The notes beneath the pieces are model-generated. The model had not been told where the DNA came from. It did not search any database and was given only the letters and a program-made list of their open reading frames with translations. Source: Branchiostoma lanceolatum (lineage: Eukaryota > Chordata > Leptocardii > Amphioxiformes > Branchiostomatidae). Taken from it: a stretch of DNA of 64,000 nucleotides. Below, piece by piece: positions 12,200 through 24,100 of this stretch (positions within the stretch are counted from its first letter, which is position 1; each line of letters opens with the position of its first letter). The stretch is taken from assembly GCF_035083965.1 (NCBI RefSeq), contig NC_089740.1:7561552-7625551 (forward strand), in the 5' to 3' direction. The translations under genes were made by a program, and so were the position numbers.

Positions 12200-15100
12200 C
12201 TGGAATATAAACAAACAAATGGTACACAAGTTAATAAACAAAAACAACATCAAGGATTTTCCAGAGTTTTCAAATTGGTAAGTTTCAAAAGATTCACGCA
12301 AAAATCTTGCAAAGATTAGGCTCAGAGAGATATAAACTGAATGTAAAATCAGGGAGACATTAAAATCAAATTAGAGATAGAAAGAGCCAAAAGTGGTAAA
12401 ATCCTTGATTTTGTAGACAAATATTTTCAATTGAAATGCTCCTGGAGTATTCAACAAAATAGAAGTACAATGTACTACACATGCCCATGATTAAAAAAGG
12501 ATTGAAGGTATAGAGCTTGCAAAATTGAATGCTCTAAATAACTGATTTTCACTAGGGCAGCTCTAAAAAGAGTGATACAATTGTTTATAATTGAACTGTT
12601 GTAAAATTGCAAGACACAGCATGTAATATATATAAGGCATATGGACAGATAGAACCAAATTACAAGAAATGCTGATTGCTGATTGGTAGGTAACATCATG
12701 CTAAATATCAATGTTCAATTTCATAAAATTGATGACAGCAAGAAAACTCTCCAGAGTAAAGAGGCAACATTCAAAAAGGTAAGTAGCATCAGCAAATATC
12801 AGGACAAAAAGAAACTATATTGTATTTTAAGGTAGCAGCCTTTTTTAGTGAATTCTTAATCATTCAAAAGAACTCAGCTTCAGGTAGTAAGATAGCAAAC
12901 ATTTTTGAAACCCACACATAATAAACAGCTTTGTTCAAGAGAAAGAAAATTCTTCATAAAGGCATAAAGAAGATCTCATTACAATCATGTATAATAAAAT
13001 TGACAAATGGCTCCAATTCCTGTTCATAAATAGGATTAAAAAGAGCCCTCTAGACTGGAAGAAAACATCACCCAAAATTGAAGTACACTGTATTATTAAT
13101 ATGCAGGGGCTTAAAATGCAACCTGCATATGCATAGCACTGCAGGCATGCAGAAAAATCATATTGCGAGCCCTCAGTTACAGCCACCTTCCTTGTATTGT
13201 TCTGCTGAAGTCAAGACAAGACACAAAGTCAAGACAAACATTAAGACATGAAATGAAAGAGTTAGTAGACGCGACAGGCCAGCCAACCCATCTTAGGTTA
13301 TAAAGACATGAGCAGACAGACACCAAACCGCACACAAGATTCAAACGGTGTCAGGAAAACAAATGACCTCTCAACGCAATCCCGCCGCTTCGGCTTTCGC
13401 TGCCTCTATACTACTGGGAACCACGGCATTGAGACAGAATATTATTCCTGTCACAATTCCTGCGATTCCGATGATGATGAGGAGAATGGCCCACCAGTAT
13501 GTCTATTGGACGGAAACATGTTTATCACGTGACTCACAAACAAAAACAAACAACAAGCATTACTACAAGATGGAAAGTGAAAATAGTATTTTTTTTCTTG
13601 CATGCAGTAGTGTTACCATGACAACTTCAAAATGAAGATTATGAAATACTGATAGTGCTTTCATAGACTAAAAATCTAAGAGTCAGAAAATGTGGAAAAG
13701 TTGAAAGACAATACTAGTTATAAAAGGACAATGTCAGCTACATGTATTATATGTATCATGTATGATATGTTAGGAGTACAAAAATTGGTAAACAAACGAA
13801 ATTGCAAATTTTCTACGCAATGAGTACACATAAAACAACAACAAGAAGATGAAATGCAACAAAAACATACATGTACTAAAATGAGTCAGTGAAGTCACCA
13901 ATGTAACATGTTCTTCATAGCATACAAATTTATTTTCATTACAGGGGTAAAACAGAACAGGTTTTGCTATCGCTATACTGTAAAATGCAGAAATGTTTGC
14001 AGTGGTTTTATGTTCGCGGTAAACCTTTAACCATGAACTTAAAACTGCAGGGAAAAGCAGTTCTATTGTGTGACTGTAGCGCTTGTTTGAAACGTGAACT
14101 CAAAACCACCGCAAACACTCCATTTTCTCCCTACAGTGAAATTAAATCCCTGCGAACATTTCTGCATTTACGGTAATCCCAAACCTGTAATGAGACAAAA
14201 GTAGTATCATGTTAACTGAATGATTTTTACCTTGGCCCAATCTGAAGCTCCGTAAAGCACGAGTTTCTTGATTCTGGCGAGCGGTCCGTCGATATCGACC
14301 TCGCGACAGCGGTTGAGGTTGTCGCAGTAACCCTTGTTGTCGTCGCACACGTTGCCGGGCTCCAGAGTAAGCGGGGATTCGGAGTTGAACTCTGGGAAAT
14401 ACTTGCTGCTACGGCACGTCTCCGGTTGTCCTACAAAAACGTAAAAGCAAAGAAACAACAGTATGAGTCGAGAGAGGAGAATTCATTCGTAGTACCATGT
14501 ATTAGTATTATTATTACTTTTTTAAGAACTATTCATTTAAAGTAAAAATCTTCCCTACACCTTTTAATTTAAAGGGCAGTGCCCATCTCCATTGGGCCAC
14601 ACAGTTGCAGGGCTCGAAATTCATTTTCGGAAATAGGTGCACTGGTGCACCCGACAAAAAAAATTAGGTGCACAGAGAGAATTTTGGGTGCACCACACAA
14701 AATAAAGTTGAATGTCAGCAAAACAAAATTACCAAGTTTAACGCTCTTAAGAACTACAATCTGTAATTCTATAGCTAACTAGATACATCAAGTAGAATAA
14801 AACGAAGGGTAATTTTAGCTATTCTGTCTAAAAGTCAAGATACTTACATTTCAAGAGTATTTTCTGTATACACACTGTACTAGTGTACAATTATAGTACC
14901 CTTACCCAGGGGTTTTTCTAGAAAATAATGACAAGAGGGAGCACACTGTGTCGAGGGAGCGAAGCGACCGAGGGGGGGATGGTGTGTAAGGGGGGTGGCC
15001 CCCCTTCCACGGTGTGAAGCCTTTGAAAAATTGCAGCTTAAATGGGACATTCTGAGGCTATCTGAGAGAGAAATTTTAGCTCATGAAACTTCAGAAATCG

Positions 15101-18100
15101 TAGAGTTAGTTCAAGGTTAGTTGTTCAAAATGGAAGAAAAAATAATAATTCCAGATTAAAATTGTGAAAAAAATTTTTTTCCACTGCAAAATTTTTTTCC
15201 ACTGCAAAATTTTTTTGAAAGGAAACCAATAAATATAAAATTAGATTTTTGTTAAGTTTGAGTCCAACACAAATCACATTAAATTTTAAACCATGAAAAA
15301 AAATTAAAAAAAAGAAATACTTTAAGTTCTCCCTGGTGGCCTTTTTTGCTCATACTGCTTTTCCATTGAAGTTTTGGCATTGTGGCAAGCATACTAGTAT
15401 ATCTGTCCCTTCATGATCTGAACAAGCACCTGGCATGCCTGGACTTCATTAGCGGCAGGTCCGCGACGCTGATATGTACAGCGGGGTCCTTTTCAGCTTT
15501 TGGGACACCCGAATCCCTCAGCTGAATCATTAGAGTATTATATAAACATTGCCACGATCTAGCCATCTTTATCCAATTTGTGGCAGAAAAAAAGTCATCT
15601 CATTTCTGCAATGGATAGACTCCTTTGCCTTTTTCCGTTATATGCTGTGGGATGATATCTTTAGATGCTCAAATGTCAACAAAAACAGCTCGTAATCTCT
15701 CTAAAGCTGTCGGTGCAAGTTCCCCGGCTGTGGGTGAAAGGTCACGAAGTCTCGGGAAGTCTCGCTATCTAGGTCAGCTGACCTTGCATGTAAGCTATAT
15801 CAAGTCTCGCGAGAGTAGCTGACAGCAAAGCAAGAAGAAACAAGATGGCGCCTCGGTTGGAAAAATATTATTTTGATCGTGTTTTGCACCGTCTAAACGG
15901 TGCATCTACCGCAATAGGAATATTTTGGACTAATTATAACATGTTTTATGATCTGCTACATTGTTTTGTGGTGGTGCTGGGATATTTTTAAGGAGGAAAG
16001 ATCGTTTTCGGGAAAGATTGCATGTTGTACGGCAGCATGTTGTTGGAGAGTAAGAACATCGCCCAAGTGCGACCAGGGTTCAATCGGCATTTTGACAAGA
16101 GGGCGCAGGCCGAGAACAAGAGGGCGCGCCGCCCCTCTTTCCCGGTTTAGAAGAAACTCTGCTTACCTTATAGCCTACAAAAATATCTAGGTGCACTGGT
16201 GCACCCACAGTCAAAAATTAGGTGCACAGCTCCAATTTTGGGTGCACACAGGTGCACATGCACCCAGTATTTCGAGGCCTGGGTTGTGCAAGCAATACAA
16301 ACCATCTCTTTACCACATCACATTTAAATGACACATTTCATATCAATTTTACAAACAACACATTTCTATTTATAAACTGTGATATTTTCTCTTCAGATCT
16401 CTCAACTTCTGGGATATGCTAGATTTGGGCATTCAAAAAAGTTTCTACTTTGAAGGATACTGTTCTTTTGTGGGTTTTTTTTAGGATATTGAATGATATT
16501 TCAATTGAAGGATATTGTTAAAGATGAAAGGGGATGCGGCATAAGAAATAAAGGAGATTATGAGAAGCATTTTGAAAAAAAGGACATGCCCCTTTCTAAC
16601 CCACCTTGCTGTTGACAGCACACATGGCACAGTTCTTCCTCATTGGTGCCGTCAGCGTTCCTCTTACACTCGCACCTGTCATACCCGTACCGACGGCACA
16701 CTGACTCGCTACATTGCTGGAAGAGATGCAAGCAACTTTTAAGAATACAGTACTAAGTTATCACTGTTACAATACTAGAAATAAGGTTTTATAATTGTTT
16801 AACTCACAAGATTTGTGCAAATTTTATCTATCACGACCAATGGAAGAATACTGCTCTTCAGTGAGCTTAATTGGTTCAAGATCACTTTCAGTTTCAGATT
16901 TATTGCAATCAACTCCAATGTTACATTTGCATGTTATTATAACATGAAATCTGTTGACAGTTACATTGAAATCATTTCTTACATAATATCAAGATCACAA
17001 GCAATTACACATTACTGTACAAACATGTTAAAATCAGTTTTTAAAACAAATTGTCCCTATGTCTTTTGAAAGCAAGCTAGGTAAAGGAGCCTACTACAAT
17101 TACACAATGTTACGACTTATATAGCTTTAAAACTTTCACTTTATAAGAAAACTGGAGGCTTATAAAATAACTATCGCTCACCCCGTCGAGGCAGACACGT
17201 GTTCCCTCACTGCACATGGTGGTGAGATCAGGTTTGGCCGCAGGTTCAGGGCAGGAGGAGCTGACACCGGAACAGTAGGACGTGTGTGCACACTCTTTCT
17301 CACTCGCACACAGGAACGAACTGGGGTTGTACGTACACGTCGTGTTGCAACACGTTCCCTGGCTAGGGCTAAAGGAAAACATTTGTACAATTAGCAGTTA
17401 TGTATTTATTTATCCATTTAATATCTATTGATACGTTTGTGAATATTAGTTTTCGGGAAGTTGAAGAATGAAATTCTGATGTAATCTATACCGCTGGATA
17501 GGGGTGGATACCGGTTCGGCTTAATAAGGTTCAAGTCCAAGTTTAGGTCCAGAGATTTAGGTTCAGGTCCGGACCTGAACCTGGACCTGTCCAGTTGATG
17601 TTTTGTTTTATTAGACCAATATTAAGCATTGAGAATTCATACTGACGTGCACGACTATAAAAGTTCTTGCGGAGAAGACTTTCAAGATAAACCAGTGTTT
17701 GATATTTGAATATTGCACTTGTTTTAAATGCCTTTTTTGTCAGGGGGGAGACTCAAAACACTTTTTATCAAACAAAATAGAGAAATATATTTGTACTTTG
17801 TTCAGTTTTTTTTGGACTCAGGTTTTTGGCTTTAGGTTTTTTGGACTCGGTTCTTGGATGTTATAAAGGTCCGAATCAGGTCCAGCGAACCGGTATCCAC
17901 CCCTACCGCTGGATTACAATATGAAAATCAGACATTTCAGATGTTCATCCGACATCTTTTTTTCAGTAAATCTTAGGTAAACATTTATTTTGTCATCTGA
18001 TACTTTCAGTTTCATATTGTAATCCAGTGCCCATGCCTACAAGATACCCTTCAATCAGATAGAATTTTAAGGATGAATAAGAAAAAAAAGAGAACTCTTT

Positions 18101-21100
18101 CCAATGAAATTCTCACAAGAAGGAAAACTTTCTTCTGAACTTTCTCAAGTTAAGAAATCAATTCAAGTCTAAATTTCTTTTGTATTGGTTGGCATTTTTT
18201 TGGAGTAGGTTCAGAACAATACCTGCATGTTGCGCCTTGTTTGAGGGTACATGCGATCCCCGAGCCCTCCTGAAACTGGCCGTTACAGCAGGCATCTCCC
18301 ATCTTGTCACACTGGTCCTGATAACCACAGTCACACTCCTCTCCCTCCTCAACTATGGCGTTACCACAGATGGCAGAATCAGCGGCTACATGAAGACAAT
18401 AACATAGCAAAAGCTTTTGTCAATAGAAACATTCATTTTTGGTAAGGGCAGTGCTTTGTTATCCACTGTGTCTAGGGCAAGGTATTGGAAGGAGGAGCCC
18501 AACCCTCTCCTTCCACCGTCTTTTACCTTCCCAACCAAAGTCAGGTACCAGTTGTTACACCTTGGTGGAGTGAGGAAAGTTGCCTTTTCCAAGGGCACAA
18601 CATTGGCATCATGTTGGGGGATTTGAACCCAGGACCTCTGCTGGGTTCTGGGCCAAACACTGTAACCGTTAAACCAACACATATAACTTTACTAAGTTAA
18701 ACGTTTACTGACTTATAGTATAAGTAGTTCAAATAAAATGTAGTAGTAGCAACACTAAGACTTAGTGCTAACTGATATGTACAGTAACATATCAGTTAAC
18801 ACATATCTTTGATTAAACATTCCTACACATTCTGGCTTACGGTAACTTTAAATTTGTAATTATGTTTTCAGAGATTTGTAAATAATCTAGACTTACGTCT
18901 ATAACACCTCTGTGACCTTGAGCCCACTGTGCGTTTGATGCTGTCCATGCTGCATGAGGAGAACTTGTTGTTGTTGGACTTGTCTCCGGACGTGGCTTGG
19001 GCAAACATGATGTAGTTCCCAAACTCGCCGCCAGGGGAACAGGCGCCCTCGGGATCATGCTAAACGTTAGAGTAAAAGTCAGTAAAATACTGGAAAGACA
19101 AAATTTGCAAGCTAGTACAGCATGTTTCACTCCATCTCCGACCATGCAAAAATGGACTGTTTTAAAATCACCCCTGTGCAAATATGGAACATTCCAAAAT
19201 AACTTATGCCAAAAGGTAACAATTGCAAAGTCATACTAGTTCAAAATGGAGATTTCACAATTTGACCCCTATGCAAGAATTTTAATCTAATTCTTCTAAC
19301 TATTTTACATATGATCAATTTGCATATTTGGGACCAGTCAAAGCAAGTCCAATGCACCATACTCACAGGAGATCCCCAGCTGTGGCCGACTTCGTGGGCA
19401 AAGGTGATGTGAGACACTTTAGGAGGGACGTGGTTTCCATACAGCTGTACTGAGACAAGGCCTGTGTTCCTGGATTGGTGCCTTCCACTGTAGCTCAGGT
19501 ACCTTTAAAGAATTTTAAAAAAATTAACTTTCCTGCATGCACACTGATTGGCTCATTCATAATAAGTCACATAACCACCATATAAGGCAGGGGTAACCTG
19601 CTTATATATATATATATATAGAAAGAAAAAAAAACTTTCATACAGAAGGACAGTTGACTCAAAATCGATAAATAAAGAGAAGACAAAGTTGTTTTCTTAA
19701 CTAGAACTGGATCTATTTTTGTTTCATTCTACATAATGTTACGTCAAACAATTGAAACAAGAATCAAAGATCTCAGACTTCGGTGAAAATTTTTAGTTTT
19801 CGTGAACTTCTTATTTTACTCAATATTGTTAATATCTCTGATTTTGTTTAATGCATTTTTATCACTGACTCTCATAAGGTAGCAGACATGCATACAGCAG
19901 GAAATTGAAGAAAGTAAATGAGATTATTCTGGGACCTTTCTGGGACCTTTGACCTAACTTCCTGTCAGTGGCCCTGACATGCATGTGGAAACCTGAGTCA
20001 CTCTACTACATTCAAATAACTACAGACACAAAAGCAAACGAACAAAGAGACACACCAAAAACAAAACAAATTCCTTACCTAGAACAAATGCTTCCGACCC
20101 AGGCCAGCCCCAGAGTGCCCTCGAAGTCCCTGTCTGTGAAACCATAGGCCAGACAGTAGGGGTTGTGGTTGTAGTTGGACAGTAGGTCCAGGTAAGCTTC
20201 TGCTCCAATGTTATCCGGCCTGAAGGGGTTGTCAGTTTCTAATGCATCCCGACTGGTGTTGATCTAACAAGAACAAACACATGCATCTGTCAAGCATACA
20301 TGTAGTACTGTCAATGCATTTAGGTTCGCAGTGATCTAATTTTGTGGTATAGAAAAAAATGTTCGTGGTGGTTTCGACTTTGCAATTACTATAAGAGTAT
20401 AAATGCAGAAATGATTGTAATGTTTTTATGTTCGCAGTTTTCGTGGTGAACTCTTTACCACAAACTTAAAACTACCGTGAAAAGCTGTTCCATTGCATAA
20501 CTGTGGCTCTACTATTGTTTCAAATGGGAACTCAAAACCACTGCGAACACTCCATTTTCTCCCTACCGCAAAATTAAATCCCCACGAACATTTCTGTATT
20601 AATTTTACAGTATAGCCACATACTACTACAGTTAGTGGAAACGCACCTTTACGGACAGTCAGTTGGAAAGCACCTATAAGCAAATCGTCAAGGGTGCTAC
20701 AGATCTAGACGGACAGAACAATCTCCTTTCGTCAGTGTTGGCGTGATCAACTGTCACTGATCTAATTTGATTGACATGCAAAGCTACCAGGTAATTGTTA
20801 ATTCATAGAGCCCATTGGGGAAGCCTGGGCACCCCTCCCCCAATTTTTGGACAGCCTGTCTATAAATCCTACAAAGACTGATACGAACCCTGATTCTTGT
20901 GACTTCTATGCCGTATCCTGTCTTGGCGTCCAGAACCAGCGGCCGGTAGATGGCGTTCACGGCCTTCACGTGTGCTGCGATCTGCGCCACCGCCGCTTCC
21001 CACGTACCGTAATATCTGAAATAGATTAAGACATAATATTATGTCAAATAATATACTCAAATCAGCCTGCTTGCCCCTTTACGTTACCTGTATGGGGAAC

Positions 21101-24100
21101 ACATGTGCATGTGTATTTGTAATTACCAGGAAAACAGGACGTCTTCTAGGCGTCCCCTGCTAAAGGAGGGTGTCTAATGTTTTCTAAGACCCTGTTCATA
21201 TAAGCCTATCATAGCCGGTTGTATTAAATCATAGAGTTACCCGGCTAAATAAGCCGTCTATCTTAGCCTGACATGAATGCAAATTAACCAGCTAAATAAG
21301 GGTTCTATCAGAATATGTCCAATCCTTCTCCTGAGGTGGATTCAATTTACCCTGCTAAAACCCTTATTTGGCTGGTCGATTAGCTTTCATGTCAGGCTAA
21401 GGTAGCCAGCTAAATTAGTAACTCTTTAATTTAATTCAACCGGCAGCATGATAGGCTTAATACCAACAGGGTCTTAGTGTAGGGCATCCAAAAGATATCC
21501 TGACACCTTAAGCTTGCTAGCTAATTATTTATTTGAATGTGTGTCAGGATCTACAGTTAGTAACTGTTGCAATGTGGATAGAATTTGGTACTTACGCGTA
21601 GAACTTGTGGTCCGCCATGATGTATATCTGGCACGTGTTCTTGGTCGGTACTGTCTGTCGACGGTAGCGCTTGTGGGGATCCGCGTACTTGTTGTACTCG
21701 TGGTCGTTAACCTCATTGCCATCAACCTACATTCGAAGAAAAAAACATTTGGAAAAAAAAAAGAGGCTCAAAAATTCACATTAAAAAAAGACTTTTCTTC
21801 AGACTTTATGCTTACCGGTATTTTAATTTTCTCCGTGTCTTTTTGCAATTTTGATTCATTTCAAATGCCTAGGAGGTAAGATTTATCTATAGAAACAATC
21901 TTTCGGTAATAATTTCAGAAATGCTTTAATGCTACATATAGGAAGAAGAATTAATATCCTATAGATGCTTTCAAAATTACACTAGTGACAAATAATTTCA
22001 AATTTCATCATTAGTATAAAGAATTAACAAATAAAATGCAATCTAGCCATATAGTATATACCTCTTCGGGCGGGAAAACAGTTTTGGGCTCATGTAACAT
22101 GTAGTCGCCGTGGACGCCGCATCCCGTTTTCTGTCCCGGTAGGGGGTCTTCTACGTGTTCCGCCTTGTACATGACAGAGTGGACGTCGGCGCTCGTGTTG
22201 TAGCGTTCGGAGGGCTCGATGTAGTAGTCCCCTTGCGGTGTGTAGATGAATCCTTCAAACCTGCCGTTGATAATGCTGCCATGGCACATAGTGGTACCAG
22301 GTTCACCTAAACACAACAGTTATAAAGTCAAAACATACAAACGGTTTTTCAAATTAGGCCATGTTAATTTGATTATATGGATGACATCCTCCGTGGACCC
22401 CAAAACTGATGCGAGTGTGCAAGAAGAAAAAAAGTTTGGCGAAAAACAAAGTTGCCTTCTTTTAATCTATGTGGTCAGGAACGATGAGCAAACTTAACCC
22501 ACGACACGAGTATGGCATACCGAATGATTGATAGATTCTTCATTGACTTTGGCACTCCATAACATCAGTATCCATTTTCCAAAAAATTGTTTTGCAATTT
22601 ACAGCATACATTTCCTCATTTTGCAGCTGCTTTGTAGGCTTTACAGTATGGCTGAATATTTCTTTTTGAAAACAGATGAAAATTGAAAATTAATTATGAT
22701 GTGGTTCGCCACAAGTACTGTACAATACACATGAGGCTAGAGCTCTATATCCTGCAGCAGTATGTACACAATCTATTGAATTCTAAGCTCTAAATTCGTT
22801 CCGTTCCGTTCAAGAGGGTAATACTCGAGCTAGGTACTCATGTGAGGAAATAGGTGTTAAGTTCCAAGGGAACAACTTTTTTAAACATTGAGACCTGTTA
22901 GGGATTAAAACTCAGACTCTTTGCTTCTATTAGTCAACAAGGCCACCAATTTTTGCCACCACTATACTATCACCTAAAAAGAGCCATTGTACTCATTGAA
23001 TACTACCGTAAAATCCCTATTTACGTACGCACTTTTTAAACTGTTCAAGATGCAAGCAGGTGCTCCAGGTCGAAGCCAAAGTCAGGGTGCGTACGTTAGG
23101 AGGGGTTCTTCCTCGGAAAAATCGCATATCAGCATGAGACTACGGTACATCTTCATGCAAATGAAGTGTGGAATGCTACCACACAATCAGTAATAAAGAA
23201 TGGATAATACATATATTTAAATTGTTTGATACCTTCTACCCAGAAGCATTTTCTCAGTAACCTTTTAAGTCGGTAAACATCATCGGAAGGATGATCATGT
23301 CAACCTCTAACTATCCACAGAAATGCTGGAGAGGGGGTGCGTACGTTAGGAGGGTTTTCCCCCTGAACATTTCAACTCACTGAGTCAGGCCTGCAATGGT
23401 CCCCGAATCGGGGGTGCGTACGTTAGGAGGGGTGCATACGTAAATAGGAATTTTACGGTATCACTATAGGATACAGATGAACTACTGTTAGATTTTAGCC
23501 CCACTCACCAACAAGATAGCCTGAGTAGATGTGAGACAGGTCTATCTGTTTGACACCTCTGCTAGTTTCCAGTTGGAAGTCTTTACTGAACATACTGTTA
23601 TCTGGTGACAGTTGTAAGTGGAAGTCTCTGCAATTAGGAAGTAATAGTCAGAGTTGAGTTAGAAGAACTCTACACAATGACATGTACAACTACTGACAAG
23701 TATGGTTTAATTTACATAGAGCAAAAAACACAAAATAATTGATTAGTTAAAGGTTTCACACACACTAAAAATGAATATGCTTTCCTTCATTTTATTTTAA
23801 GCAAAGTTGACATAAATGTATAATAGGAACACTGTCATCTACTTAACTTAGAAGAAACATTACTTGATCAGAACATCATATTATATGTACTAGTATATCA
23901 AATATTGAGCTGGAGAAAAATATACAGGTTGGAAAGTATGTTATTAGGGAAATGGCTGACTCAAATTCAGTAACTTCAGGTATATTCTAAAGAAATATGT
24001 TTTTAATAACTTTACGGAATGATATAGTAACAACAAAGTGTTGGGTAAGATGATGTGTCATTTTCGTCCTTTCTAACCTTCTCCCTGCTGCCTAACCCTG

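Noticed and set aside
15841..15860. 'aagatggcgcc' inside the nested element as a gene promoter
   Set aside because: It lies within a transposable element in an intron, and no coding exon follows on the plus strand.
18600..18685. Possible tRNA gene on the minus strand
   Set aside because: A and B boxes are present but no full cloverleaf; the sequence continues into a repeat body shared with other sites, so it is a SINE head.
21514..21879. 121-codon plus-strand frame
   Set aside because: Antisense to the ADAM10-like gene 2 exon 21596-21726 with its flanking introns.
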